DNA of 42,330 nucleotides, taken from positions 1 to 42,330 of the forward strand of contig CAMFGQ010000001.1 of assembly GCA_945950065.1 (NCBI GenBank), written 5' to 3'. Of this stretch, positions 1-9,593 are shown in pieces. Position numbers and translations under genes: made by a program. This DNA is from an uncultured Clostridia bacterium (lineage in GTDB: Bacteria > Bacillota > Clostridia > Peptostreptococcales > Acidaminobacteraceae). A model generated the notes under the pieces. The model was not told the origin of the DNA. It saw only the letters and a list, made by a program, of their open reading frames with translations, and searched no databases. The first letter of the stretch is position 1, and each line of letters begins with the position of its first letter.

Positions 1-1
1 A

Positions 2-412
2 AGAACAAGGGCGCTGTATCAACCAGGAGACGAGTTCTCTGTTGTAGATGATGTTGTTTTTGTAGCTCAGTGGACTGAGACTCCTGTTGATCCAGACCCA
101 GTTGATCCTGATCCAGTTGATCCTGATCCAGTTGATCCTGATCCAGTTGATCCCGTTCCAGTCGATCCTGATCCAGTCGATCCTGATCCAACGGAACCTA
201 AACCTGAAGATCCTGAGGAGAAACCAGGAGTGGTGAAGCCAACCGAGCCTAAGGAAAAGGATCCTGCTGAAGATAAAAAAGACGATGGAAAGAAAGCAGA
301 GGAGAAAAAGAAAAGCCTACCATCAACAGGTAGTGTGAATTCCGTACTCTATCTACTGCTAGGTATGGGTCTCCTTGGAGCTTCTAGCCATCTACTGAGA
401 AAAGAAAAATAA
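2..412 (+). CDS. LPXTG cell-wall-anchored surface protein, 3' end only
   Basis: The reading frame is open from the left edge, so the N-terminus lies outside the window. In order the visible part has the end of an InlB B-type (Listeria-Bacteroides) repeat (YQPGDEF ... VFVAQW), a run of seven VDPDP pentapeptides, a charged Pro/Glu/Lys spacer, and a sortase signal: LPSTG (bases 317-331), a hydrophobic stretch and the basic tail RKEK. In this family sortase cleaves between T and G and links the protein to peptidoglycan; the Pro/Asp stalk probably spans the wall. A strong terminator follows. Ligand and function cannot be told from this fragment. Confidence 0.88.
   Translation, partial: RTRALYQPGDEFSVVDDVVFVAQWTETPVDPDPVDPDPVDPDPVDPDPVDPVPVDPDPVDPDPTEPKPEDPEEKPGVVKPTEPKEKDPAEDKKDDGKKAEEKKKSLPSTGSVNSVLYLLLGMGLLGASSHLLRKEK
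86..190 (+). repeat. Seven tandem 15-bp units encoding VDPDP
   Basis: Seven consecutive 15-bp units, most of them GTTGATCCTGATCCA or one or two substitutions away. Unit 5 (146-160) reads VDPVP; units 6 and 7 use GTC instead of GTT. They form the wall-spanning stalk of the surface protein. Near-identical units suggest recent expansion and possible length variation by slippage. Confidence 0.9.
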
Positions 413-432
413 ACTGTTGGTTGAATGATGTG

Positions 433-468
433 GGTTTCGCTTCGAAAATTGAAGCGAAACCTTTTTTT
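433..468 (+). terminator. Intrinsic terminator after the LPXTG gene
   Basis: A perfect 11-bp stem (GGTTTCGCTTC at 433-443, GAAGCGAAACC at 451-461), a 7-nt loop and a seven-T tract. Confidence 0.93.
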
Positions 469-540
469 GATTCTACTTCAAGTTTCTCTCGAAAAGGAGA
501 TTGAACATGATACAATAGGAGAGGATAAAGGGAGGGGCTA

Positions 541-2049
541 GTGAAAAAAATAGGTTTTGATTCAGAAAAATACTTACGTGAGCAATCCCAATACATTTTG
601 GAGCGTGTTGCTCATTACGATAAATTATACTTAGAGTTCGGTGGGAAATTGTTTCATGATGCTCATGCAGCAAGAGTACTTCCTGGTTATGATCCCGATG
701 TAAAGATCAGTCTACTCAAACGGCTGAAGGACAAAATCGAAGTGATCATCTGTCTTTATGCTGGAGATATTGAGAGAAACAAAATTAACCAGAATTTAGG
801 CATCAGTTATGATCTAGAAATCTTCAAACAGATTGATGATTTGCGTGCTGCAGATCTTCCAGTGAATAGTGTGGTCTTAACCCGCTATGCCGATGAGCCT
901 TCAGCAGATGTCTTCATCAACAAATTGAAAAGCCGTGGCATCAATGTGGTGATCCACCGTGCTACCAAGGGATACCCTTCTGATGTTGACCTCATTGTTT
1001 CAGAAGAAGGTTATGGTCAAAACCCCTACATTGAAACTACCAAGCCCATCGTGGTGGTCACGGCACCAGGAGCGAATAACGGAAAGCTGTCTACATGTCT
1101 TAATCAGCTCTATTATGAAGCTCTTAAAGGTGTGAAAGCAGGCTATTCAAAATTTGAAACCTTCCCTGTATGGAATCTTCCCTTAAAGCATGCAGTGAAC
1201 ATCGCCTATGAAGCAGCTACTGTAGATCTCCAAGACATCAACATGATTGACTTTTATCACTTGGATGCCTATGGTGTCTCTGCAGTCAACTACAATCGGG
1301 ACATTGAGACCTTTCCTATTTTTAAGCGCATCGTTGAAAGGATCTCTGGAGAAGAGTCCACCTATCAATCACCTACCGATATGGGTGTAAACCGCATAGG
1401 CTTTGGCATCATCGATGAAGAAGTTGTGGTTCAAGCTGCTAAACAAGAGATCATCAGGCGCTATTTTAGAACTAAGGTAGATTATCGTTTAGGTTTAGTG
1501 AATACGGAGACCTACGAGCGAATGCAGTTGATTCTAGACAAAATGAATCTCACTGAATTTGACCGTAAGGTGGTACCGGCGGCTCGTGAAAAAGCAGAAC
1601 AGGTAAGATCTCAGCGGGGAGGGGATCTGGCACCAGCTGTAGCCATTGAACTTCATGATGGACACATCATTACGGGTCGAGCCACAGACATCATGCGTGC
1701 AAGCGCTTCTGCGATTCTCAATGCACTGAAGTACAGTGCTCGGATCAGCGATGAGATGTACCTTCTATCTCCGGTTATCCTAGAGCCCATCAGTAAGCTA
1801 AAGACTAAAGCACTGCGCAATACGGAGCGTGTGCTGGATTTGGAAGAGATCTTGATTGCACTGAGTATCAGTGCTGCTACCAATCCTGTGGCTCAAGTTG
1901 CTTTTGATCATTTGGAGAGTCTACGGGGATGCCAAGTTCATTCAACCACCATTCTCAATGCCAATGATGAGAGGGTCCTTAGGTCTTTGGGGCTTGAAGC
2001 GACCAGTGATGATGAATTTGCCACATCCAATTTATACTATAATAGTTAA
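541..2049 (+). CDS. DUF1846 family protein
   Basis: A full-length 502-residue member of the DUF1846 family, recognised from the N-terminal FDSEKYLREQS, the RVLPGYDPDVK region and a P-loop-like segment APGANNGKLSTC (about residues 175-186). Family members are soluble with a probable nucleotide-binding fold; the biochemical function is unknown to me. The GTG start at 541 follows GGGAGGGG by a few bases. A TACAAT at 511-516 could be a -10 box, but I see no good -35. The gene lies between two terminators, so it is probably monocistronic. It sits directly upstream of rpoB, where rplL is usual in Bacillota. Confidence 0.85.
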   Translation: MKKIGFDSEKYLREQSQYILERVAHYDKLYLEFGGKLFHDAHAARVLPGYDPDVKISLLKRLKDKIEVIICLYAGDIERNKINQNLGISYDLEIFKQIDDLRAADLPVNSVVLTRYADEPSADVFINKLKSRGINVVIHRATKGYPSDVDLIVSEEGYGQNPYIETTKPIVVVTAPGANNGKLSTCLNQLYYEALKGVKAGYSKFETFPVWNLPLKHAVNIAYEAATVDLQDINMIDFYHLDAYGVSAVNYNRDIETFPIFKRIVERISGEESTYQSPTDMGVNRIGFGIIDEEVVVQAAKQEIIRRYFRTKVDYRLGLVNTETYERMQLILDKMNLTEFDRKVVPAAREKAEQVRSQRGGDLAPAVAIELHDGHIITGRATDIMRASASAILNALKYSARISDEMYLLSPVILEPISKLKTKALRNTERVLDLEEILIALSISAATNPVAQVAFDHLESLRGCQVHSTTILNANDERVLRSLGLEATSDDEFATSNLYYNS

Positions 2050-2051
2050 GA

Positions 2052-2078
2052 AACTGGTCCTTGTGGCCAGTTTTTTCT
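2052..2078 (+). terminator. Intrinsic terminator after the DUF1846 gene
   Basis: AACTGGTCC and GGCCAGTT pair with one bulged T around a short TTGT loop, followed by TTTTTTCTT. It starts three bases after the stop codon. Confidence 0.85.
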
Positions 2079-2240
2079 TCCCATCATAAGGGGAGGGAGT
2101 GCTTTTTCTTTCTTCTTTTTATTGTTATTGTCCTTTGGTCTTTTTTCACTCCTTAAGTGATGCTTGGTTAAGTTAAGAAGGCAATCGTGTACTTTCTAGG
2201 TTTTGAAGGAATAATTTCTATTTTCAATGTAGAAAAAGTG
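2079..2240. other. Non-coding region upstream of the rpoB promoter
   Basis: No supportable gene. The notable element is a pyrimidine-rich run on the plus strand at about 2102-2148. No L7/L12 or L10 remnant is visible here. Confidence 0.6.
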
Positions 2241-2270
2241 TTGACTTCACCATGTCTTTCGTGGTATCCT
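2241..2270 (+). promoter_or_regulatory. Sigma-A-type promoter of rpoBC
   Basis: TTGACT (2241-2246), 18-bp spacer, TATCCT (2265-2270). Predicted transcription start near 2277, giving a leader of about 100 nt. A small stem TTTCCT / AGGAAA is possible just before the ribosome binding site. The -10 and its flanks closely resemble those of the rpsJ promoter. Confidence 0.8.
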
Positions 2271-2379
2271 AACTAAGTATCTTTATTACTTTGGAACCGT
2301 ATGCTTATTTTTACTTATTTCACCTTTATTTCCTATGTAAATGAAGGAAACTTTATTGAACAAGGGGGGAGTTGCTTAG

Positions 2380-5300
2380 ATGCCACAACTTGTCAAATAT
2401 GGAAATGTCGAACGTCTATCATTCGCTCGAATTGATCAGCTTATCGACCTTCCGGATCTCTTAGAAATTCAAACAAAATCCTTTAAATGGTTTACTGAAA
2501 AAGGACTACGTGATGCTCTAGAAGATATTTCGCCGATTTACGATTATACAGAAAAGCTTCTTCTAGAGTTTATCGATTATCACTTTGACGAAAGTCCCAA
2601 GTATGATGTGCAGGAGTGTAAGGAGAGAGATGTTAGTTTCTCTGTAGCACTCCGTGTTCGTGTTCGCCTAACCAATAAAGAGACAGGCGAGATTAAAGAA
2701 CAAGAAGTCTTTATGGGGGATTTCCCTATGATGACAGAACGAGGGACCTTTGTCATCAATGGTGCTGAACGTGTTATCGTCAGCCAATTGGTGCGTTCAC
2801 CCTCCACCTACTTTACCATGAAGCTGGATAAATCTGGTAACCAGATGTATTCCGGACAAGTCATCCCCAATCGAGGAGCATGGCTAGAGTTTGAAACCGA
2901 TACCACAGAGAGTTTATCGGTGCGTATTGACCGAACAAGAAAACTACCTGTTACGGCTTTAATTCGTATGTTAGGTTATGAAAGCAACGAAAGTATCCTT
3001 GCTTTCTTTGGCGAGAGTGAAAGACTGCTCAAAACCCTTGATAAAGACGTTTCCACAAATCGTGAGGAAGGTCTCATTGAGATTTACAGAAAGCTCCGTC
3101 CCGGAGAACCCCCAACCATAGAAAGTGCCTCCAATCTTGTGGAGTCCATGTTCTTTGATGAACGCCGTTATGACTTAGCTCGAGTAGGGCGCTATAAATT
3201 CAATCAAAATCTAGATCTTTACCAACGCGGGGTAGGGCATCAGCTTGCTGAGGATGTAGTGGACCCCTCCACTGGTGAAATCCTCTATGAAGCAGGAACC
3301 CTGCTGAACAAGAAAATTTGTAGAGCCATCGAGAATGCTGGCATCAAGCGGATTGTTCTTGATGTAGAAGAAACGAAGGTTGTTGTTATCAGTAACCACA
3401 TGGTAGACATCGACAACTATGTTGAAGGCGTAGACAAAGAAATCATCAACGAGCGTGTTCATTACCCTGTTCTGATGGATATTTTGGAGAAATTTGAAGA
3501 TCCAGAGGAACGTCTTGCCATGCTTTATGAGCGTGTAGATGAACTGATTCCACGCCATATTACGGTAGATGACATGCTTGCTGCAGTCTCTTATTTCTTC
3601 AACCTCCCTCAAGGAGTTGGAGAAACTGATGACATTGACCACTTGTCCAATCGTCGTATTCGCAGCGTTGGCGAGCTTCTACAAAACCAATTCCGTATCG
3701 GTCTTTCTAGAATGGAAAGAGTGGTTCGAGAAAGAATGACCACCCAAGATGCCGATACCATTACGCCACAAACCTTGATCAATATCCGACCTGTGACAGC
3801 TGCTATCAAAGAATTCTTTGGAAGTAGCCAGTTGTCTCAGTTCATGGATCAAAATAACCCCTTGGCAGAACTCACCCATAAGAGAAGACTGTCTGCACTA
3901 GGACCTGGTGGTCTCTCAAGAGATAGAGCTGGCTTTGAAGTGCGTGACGTTCACTATTCACACTATGGAAGAATGTGTCCGATCGAGACGCCTGAGGGAC
4001 CAAACATTGGTCTGATCAGTTATCTCTCCACCTACGGAAGAATCAATGAATATGGCTTTATTGAGTCTCCCTATCGTGTAGTGGATACAGAAAAGCAAAT
4101 CGTGACCAACGAGATTGTCTATCTCAATGCCAACGATGAGCGTCATCAGGTGATTGTTCCAGCCAATGAACCCTTGGATAAAAACGGCAAAATCATCGCC
4201 GACAAAATCATCGTGCGCTACGATGGGGAAATCAAAGAAGTTGACAGTAGCCTCTGTACCTATATGGAGGTATCACCTCAACAGATGGTTTCCATTGCGA
4301 CTGCGCTGATTCCTTTCCTTGAGAATGACGACTCTGTTCGTGCTCTCATGGGATCCAACATGCAGAAGCAAGCTGTTCCCCTGATTAAACCTCAATCACC
4401 TATTGTAGGTACGGGAATGGAATACAAATCCGCCTATGACAGTGGCTCCTTGATCCTAGCCGAGAACAGTGGTGAGGTCATTAAGTCCACAGGAGACGAA
4501 GTCATTGTGCGCAGAAGCGAGGATGCAAGTCTTGATAAATATCCTCTCCTTAAATTCAAACGTTCTAACCAAGGAACCACCATCCACCACAAACCCATTG
4601 TCACCAAAGGTGAAATGGTAGAAGGTGGACAAGTCCTTTGTGATGGCCCGAGTACTGAAGAAGGGGAAATGGCTCTTGGAGCAAATATCCTCGTTGGCTT
4701 TATGACCTGGGAGGGCTATAACTTTGAGGACGCGATCCTCATTAGTGAAGAACTGGTTGAGAAGGATATCTTAACCTCCATTCATATTGAGGAATACGAA
4801 GCAGAAGCTCGTGATACCAAGCTTGGTCCTGAAGAAATTACCCGCGATATCCCCAATGTGGGTGACGAAGCCTTAAAGGATCTGGATGAGCGAGGAATCG
4901 TTCGTATCGGGGCTGAGGTTGGTTCTGGTGACATCCTAGTTGGTAAAGTTACCCCTAAAGGAGAAACTGAATTAACCCCAGAAGAAAGACTGCTGCGTGC
5001 CATCTTTGGTAAGAAAGCCAGAGAAGTACGTGATACTTCTCTAAAAGTTCCCCATGGTGTATCGGGAATCGTCGTTGACATTAAGTTCTTCAGTCGTGAA
5101 AACAATGATGAAATGACACCTGGTGTGAATGAACTTGTACGAGTGTACATTGCGAAGAAAAGAAAAATTAATGTAGGAGACAAAATGGCAGGCCGCCATG
5201 GTAACAAAGGTGTTATCTCCAAGATTCTTCCAAAAGAAGATATGCCTTTCTTGGATGATGGTCGACCCCTGCAAATTCTCCTTAGCCCACTTGGCGTTCC

Positions 5301-6042
5301 TTCACGGATGAACGTTGGCCAAGTTCTCGAGGTTCACCTTGGACTTGCAGCCAATGCTCTGGGCATGAAGGTAGCTACTCCCGTCTTTGATGGGGCCAAT
5401 GAGTCTCAAATCGAGGATCTGCTGGAAAAAGCAGGCTATCCACGAGATGGTAGACTCCCCCTACGAGATGGACGTACCGGCGACTACTTTGATCAAGAAG
5501 TTACCGTGGGCTATATGTATATGTTAAAACTTCACCACCTTGTCGATGACAAAATCCACGCCAGAAGTACTGGACCTTATTCCTTAGTTACCCAGCAACC
5601 TCTGGGCGGTAAGGCACAGTTCGGTGGTCAGCGCTTTGGTGAGATGGAGGTATGGGCACTTGAAGCTTATGGAGCAGCCTATACTCTGCAAGAAGTTCTT
5701 ACCGTTAAAAGTGACGACGTCATCGGTCGTGTAAAAGCCTATGAGGCCATCGTCAAAGGTGAAGATATTCCAAGTCCAGGAGTTCCTGAGTCCTTTAAAG
5801 TCCTCATCAAAGAATTCCAATCCTTGGCCCTTGATGTCAAGGTTATGGATGATGAAGGACAAGAAGTGAATCTTGAACTTGAGGACGATTATGAGTTGAG
5901 TGGTGACACCCAAGAACTCATTGCAGGCAATGAGCAAGCAGGTGTTGCTGAAGAAGACATGGACTCTTTAGAGGAAGTCGAGCTAGAAGAGGAATCCAGT
6001 CTTGAAGAAGATGATTCTGATTTGGAAGAAGATGAAGAATAG
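2380..6042 (+). CDS. rpoB: DNA-directed RNA polymerase subunit beta
   Basis: Catalytic beta subunit of RNA polymerase, 1220 residues, full length. The rifampicin-binding region starts near residue 479 (FFGSSQLSQFMDQNNP, then THKRRLSALGPGG) and has the normal Gln, Asp, His and Ser at the main resistance positions, so no target-based rifampicin resistance is expected. Also visible are CPIETPEGPNIGLI, the GNKGV motif and a C-terminal block ending near MEVWALEAYGAA. The last 35 or so residues are a very acidic Glu/Asp tail. The ATG follows AAGGGGGGAG. rpoC starts 14 nt downstream. The usual rplJ-rplL pair is not immediately upstream. Confidence 0.98.
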   Translation: MPQLVKYGNVERLSFARIDQLIDLPDLLEIQTKSFKWFTEKGLRDALEDISPIYDYTEKLLLEFIDYHFDESPKYDVQECKERDVSFSVALRVRVRLTNKETGEIKEQEVFMGDFPMMTERGTFVINGAERVIVSQLVRSPSTYFTMKLDKSGNQMYSGQVIPNRGAWLEFETDTTESLSVRIDRTRKLPVTALIRMLGYESNESILAFFGESERLLKTLDKDVSTNREEGLIEIYRKLRPGEPPTIESASNLVESMFFDERRYDLARVGRYKFNQNLDLYQRGVGHQLAEDVVDPSTGEILYEAGTLLNKKICRAIENAGIKRIVLDVEETKVVVISNHMVDIDNYVEGVDKEIINERVHYPVLMDILEKFEDPEERLAMLYERVDELIPRHITVDDMLAAVSYFFNLPQGVGETDDIDHLSNRRIRSVGELLQNQFRIGLSRMERVVRERMTTQDADTITPQTLINIRPVTAAIKEFFGSSQLSQFMDQNNPLAELTHKRRLSALGPGGLSRDRAGFEVRDVHYSHYGRMCPIETPEGPNIGLISYLSTYGRINEYGFIESPYRVVDTEKQIVTNEIVYLNANDERHQVIVPANEPLDKNGKIIADKIIVRYDGEIKEVDSSLCTYMEVSPQQMVSIATALIPFLENDDSVRALMGSNMQKQAVPLIKPQSPIVGTGMEYKSAYDSGSLILAENSGEVIKSTGDEVIVRRSEDASLDKYPLLKFKRSNQGTTIHHKPIVTKGEMVEGGQVLCDGPSTEEGEMALGANILVGFMTWEGYNFEDAILISEELVEKDILTSIHIEEYEAEARDTKLGPEEITRDIPNVGDEALKDLDERGIVRIGAEVGSGDILVGKVTPKGETELTPEERLLRAIFGKKAREVRDTSLKVPHGVSGIVVDIKFFSRENNDEMTPGVNELVRVYIAKKRKINVGDKMAGRHGNKGVISKILPKEDMPFLDDGRPLQILLSPLGVPSRMNVGQVLEVHLGLAANALGMKVATPVFDGANESQIEDLLEKAGYPRDGRLPLRDGRTGDYFDQEVTVGYMYMLKLHHLVDDKIHARSTGPYSLVTQQPLGGKAQFGGQRFGEMEVWALEAYGAAYTLQEVLTVKSDDVIGRVKAYEAIVKGEDIPSPGVPESFKVLIKEFQSLALDVKVMDDEGQEVNLELEDDYELSGDTQELIAGNEQAGVAEEDMDSLEEVELEEESSLEEDDSDLEEDEE

Positions 6043-6056
6043 GAAGGGAGAGGCTA

Positions 6057-9000
6057 TTGTTAGAATTTAATAATTTTGAATCCATACGAATTGGACTTGC
6101 TTCCCCTCAGAAGATCAGAGAATGGTCCTATGGCGAAGTAAAAAAACCCGAAACCATCAACTATAGAACATTAAAGCCAGAAAAAGAAGGCCTCTTCTGC
6201 GAAAAAATCTTTGGACCTCAAAAAGACTGGGAATGTCATTGTGGTAAATACAAAAGAATTCGCTTTAAAGGCGTGATTTGTGATAAATGTGGTGTAGAGG
6301 TCACCAAGGCCAGTGTACGCCGTGAGCGTATGGGCCATATTGAATTGGCTGCACCGGTATCCCATATTTGGTACTTTAGAGGGATCCCTTCAAAGATGGG
6401 AATTCTTCTTAATCTGTCACCAAAAAACTTAGAGAAAGTCCTATACTTTGCTTCTTATATTGTGCTGGATGAGGGAGATACGACTTTAATGAAGTATCAG
6501 ATTCTTTCCGAAGCAGAGTATGCTGACAATCGCGATCTCTTTGGAACCCGCTTTAGAGCTGGTATGGGTGCTGAAGCCATTAAAGAACTTCTGGAAGAAC
6601 TGAATCTAGACCAGATTGCAGAAGAACTACGTGAGACCATCGAGACCACAACAGGACAGCGACGCAGTAAAGCGGTACGCCGTCTTGATGTGGTGGAGTC
6701 CTTTAGACAATCAGGGAATCAACCTGAATGGATGATTCTTGATGCTATTCCTGTGATTCCACCTGATCTGCGCCCCATGGTCCAGCTGGATGGTGGTCGT
6801 TTTGCGGCATCTGACCTCAATGACCTCTATCGTCGTGTGATCAACAGGAACAACCGTCTGAAAAAATTACTTGATCTGCGTGCGCCAGAAATCATCATTA
6901 AAAATGAGAAACGCATGCTGCAAGAGGCGGTAGACTCCCTTGTAGACAATGGTCGTCGTGGCCGTCCTGTTACAGGACCAGGAAAACGTCCTCTTAAATC
7001 CCTATCCGATATGCTTAAAGGAAAGCAGGGACGATTCCGCCAAAATCTTCTTGGAAAGCGTGTAGACTATTCAGGACGCTCCGTTATCGTTGTTGGACCT
7101 GAACTGAAGTTCTACCAATGTGGTCTTCCCAAGAAAATGGCTCTGGAACTTTACAAACCCTTTGTCATGCGTAAACTGATGAGCGATGATCGTGTCGGTC
7201 ATGTGAAAAGTGCAAAGCGCATGGTTGAAAAAGAGCATACAGAAGTATGGGACATTGTTGAAGAAGTCATCAAGGAGCATCCTGTTCTATTGAACCGTGC
7301 ACCTACCCTTCACCGTTTAGGTATCCAAGCCTTTGAACCTGTCCTTGTAGAGGGTAAAGCCATTAAACTGCACCCTCTCGTGTGTACAGCCTATAACGCT
7401 GACTTTGACGGTGACCAGATGGCGGTTCACGTGCCCCTAAGTGTGGAAGCTCAAGCTGAGGCAAGATTCCTGATGCTAAGCTCCAACAACATCCTTGCAC
7501 CAAAAGATGGTAAGCCCATCACCACGCCTACACAGGACATGGTACTTGGCTGCTACTATCTAACCCTTCATGAAGAGGGAGTCAAGGGTGAGGGCAAAGT
7601 CTTCGCAAACTATGATGAAATGATCATGGCCTACGAACATGGTGATGTTCATCTTCATGCCATGGTAGAAGTACGCGTTACCAACAAAAAAGGCACCGCA
7701 CGTGTCAAGAGTACGGTAGGACGCTTTATCTTCAATAGTAGAATTCCTCAGGATATTGGGCTGGTGGATCGTAGAAAAGATCCCTTCTCCCTAGAGATGG
7801 ATCAGGTCTGTACCCAAAAAGTCCTTGAGTTTATCATTGAAAAAGCCTATGAGAACAAAGGCTCCAATGTGACAGCAGAGATGCTGGATAACATGAAAGA
7901 TTTGGGCTTTAAGTACTCAACCAAATCAGCCATCAGCATCAGTATGGCCGATATGGTGGTTCCTCCCGAAAAAGAGGAGCTCATTGCCGAAACCCGTAAA
8001 CTAGAAGACGAGTACATTAAGCACTATCGAAAAGGACTCATCAGTGATGATGAGCGCCATGAGTTTGTCATCAAGATCTGGGGTGAGACCAAGGATCGTA
8101 TCAAGAATGCTGTAATCAGAAATCTTGGCCCCATGAATAGTCTGTACATTATGAGTCAATCTGGTGCTCGTGGTAATGCCAACCAGATTTCACAGATCTG
8201 TGGTATCCGTGGAAACATGGCTAGTGCTACTGGTAAAACCGTTGAAGTTCCCATTCTTGGAAGCCTCCGAGAAGGCCTCTCTATCCTTGAGTACTTTATT
8301 TCTACAACAGGTGCTCGTAAGGGTAGTGCTGACACGGCGCTTCGTACAGCTGACTCCGGTTATCTAACCCGTAGACTGGTTGACGTTAGCCAGGATGTCA
8401 TCGTAAAAGAAGAGGACTGTGGTACCGAGAAGGGAATTGAACTGGTCGCCATTAAAGAGGGCAATGAGGTCATTGAAGATCTCACCTCAAGAATTCTTGG
8501 ACGTTATCCCGCAGAGGACATCAAGACCAAAAGAGGTCGTCTCATCTGCGATACCAATACGCGAATCAACTCTGCCATTGCTGCAGACATTGAAGAAAGT
8601 GGATTGGAATCCGTCTATGTGCGTTCAGTCCTAACCTGTGAGACCGAAGGTGGAGTCTGTGCCAAATGTTACGGCATTAACTTGGCCGACGGCCGTAGCG
8701 TCAATGTGGGTGAGGCAGTCGGAACCATCGCAGCTCAGTCCATTGGTGAGCCTGGTACACAGTTAACCATGCGTACCTTCCATACTGGTGGTGTTGCAGG
8801 TGGTGCGGACATTACCCAAGGTCTTCCTCGTGTAGAGGAGATTTTTGAAGCACGTAAGCCTAAAGGACTTGCACTCATCGCAAGAAATGGTGGACGCTTT
8901 AACATTGTTGAAGAAGGACGTCGTAAAGAGATCCTCATCACTGATGAAGACGGAAATGTCGATCGCTATCAAGTGGTCTATGGATCAAAGATCCGTTTCA

Positions 9001-9536
9001 AAGATGGTGATGTGGTGAAAAAAGGTGAGCAACTCACCGACGGTTCACTCTATCCTGCCGAAATCCTTAGCATTACAGGTGTAGAAGGTGTGGAAGAGTA
9101 CATTGTTAAGGAAGTTCAAAAGGTCTATGTAAGCCAAGGTGTTACCATTAATGATAAGCACATTGAAATCATTGCAAAGCAAATGCTTTCAAAGATTCGC
9201 ATCATCGATGGAGGGGATACCGACTTTATCCCTGGTAATAATGAGAACTACCAAAGCTTCGTACGCGTCAATCGTGAGATGGAAAAAGAAGGTAAAAAAC
9301 CTGCTGTTGGAGAAAGAATTGTTCTGGGTATTACCAAGGCAAGTCTTTCTACAGAATCTTTCCTCTCTGCTGCATCCTTCCAGGAGACAACACGTGTCCT
9401 AACGGAAGCTGCAATTAAAGGGAAAGAAGACCGACTGGTTGGTCTAAAGGAGAATGTCATCATTGGCAAGCTCATACCAGCTGGTACAGGTATTGGACGC
9501 TATCGCTATATTGATACAACTCCGGGCGGTGAATAA
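6057..9536 (+). CDS. rpoC: DNA-directed RNA polymerase subunit beta'
   Basis: Beta' subunit, 1159 residues, somewhat shorter than the Bacillus subtilis protein (about 1199). The active-site magnesium motif NADFDGDQ lies near residues 447-454. The N-terminal zinc site is CHCGKYK ... CDKC and the second is CGTEKG ... CETEGGVCAKC. The TTG start at 6057 is supported by a good GGAAGGGAGAGG site and by family N-termini (LEFNNFESIRIGLASP). Expressed with rpoB. A hairpin spans its stop codon. Confidence 0.98.
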   Translation: MLEFNNFESIRIGLASPQKIREWSYGEVKKPETINYRTLKPEKEGLFCEKIFGPQKDWECHCGKYKRIRFKGVICDKCGVEVTKASVRRERMGHIELAAPVSHIWYFRGIPSKMGILLNLSPKNLEKVLYFASYIVLDEGDTTLMKYQILSEAEYADNRDLFGTRFRAGMGAEAIKELLEELNLDQIAEELRETIETTTGQRRSKAVRRLDVVESFRQSGNQPEWMILDAIPVIPPDLRPMVQLDGGRFAASDLNDLYRRVINRNNRLKKLLDLRAPEIIIKNEKRMLQEAVDSLVDNGRRGRPVTGPGKRPLKSLSDMLKGKQGRFRQNLLGKRVDYSGRSVIVVGPELKFYQCGLPKKMALELYKPFVMRKLMSDDRVGHVKSAKRMVEKEHTEVWDIVEEVIKEHPVLLNRAPTLHRLGIQAFEPVLVEGKAIKLHPLVCTAYNADFDGDQMAVHVPLSVEAQAEARFLMLSSNNILAPKDGKPITTPTQDMVLGCYYLTLHEEGVKGEGKVFANYDEMIMAYEHGDVHLHAMVEVRVTNKKGTARVKSTVGRFIFNSRIPQDIGLVDRRKDPFSLEMDQVCTQKVLEFIIEKAYENKGSNVTAEMLDNMKDLGFKYSTKSAISISMADMVVPPEKEELIAETRKLEDEYIKHYRKGLISDDERHEFVIKIWGETKDRIKNAVIRNLGPMNSLYIMSQSGARGNANQISQICGIRGNMASATGKTVEVPILGSLREGLSILEYFISTTGARKGSADTALRTADSGYLTRRLVDVSQDVIVKEEDCGTEKGIELVAIKEGNEVIEDLTSRILGRYPAEDIKTKRGRLICDTNTRINSAIAADIEESGLESVYVRSVLTCETEGGVCAKCYGINLADGRSVNVGEAVGTIAAQSIGEPGTQLTMRTFHTGGVAGGADITQGLPRVEEIFEARKPKGLALIARNGGRFNIVEEGRRKEILITDEDGNVDRYQVVYGSKIRFKDGDVVKKGEQLTDGSLYPAEILSITGVEGVEEYIVKEVQKVYVSQGVTINDKHIEIIAKQMLSKIRIIDGGDTDFIPGNNENYQSFVRVNREMEKEGKKPAVGERIVLGITKASLSTESFLSAASFQETTRVLTEAAIKGKEDRLVGLKENVIIGKLIPAGTGIGRYRYIDTTPGGE

Positions 9537-9553
9537 ACCGCCCAGAGCCTTTT
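9524..9553 (+). terminator. Possible weak terminator at the rpoC stop
   Basis: GGGCGGT (9524-9530) and ACCGCCC (9537-9543) form a perfect 7-bp GC-rich stem with the stop codon in the loop. Only four Ts follow, six bases later, so termination may be partial. Confidence 0.45.
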
Positions 9554-9558
9554 CCCTG

Positions 9559-9587
9559 TTGACGTTGTCATGGGGAAGTGATAGAAT
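9559..9587 (+). promoter_or_regulatory. Sigma-A-type promoter of the str operon
   Basis: TTGACG (9559-9564), 17-bp spacer, TAGAAT (9582-9587). Predicted start near 9594. It makes rpsL-rpsG-fusA-tuf independent of rpoBC. Confidence 0.86.
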
Positions 9588-9593
9588 CTTTAA

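Noticed and set aside
86..190. Short tandem repeats considered as a CRISPR array
   Set aside because: There are no spacers, the unit is 15 bp and in frame, and the region is coding.
3211..3642. 143-codon open frame on the minus strand inside rpoB
   Set aside because: Lies wholly antisense to a conserved rpoB segment, resembles no family I know and has no ribosome binding site.
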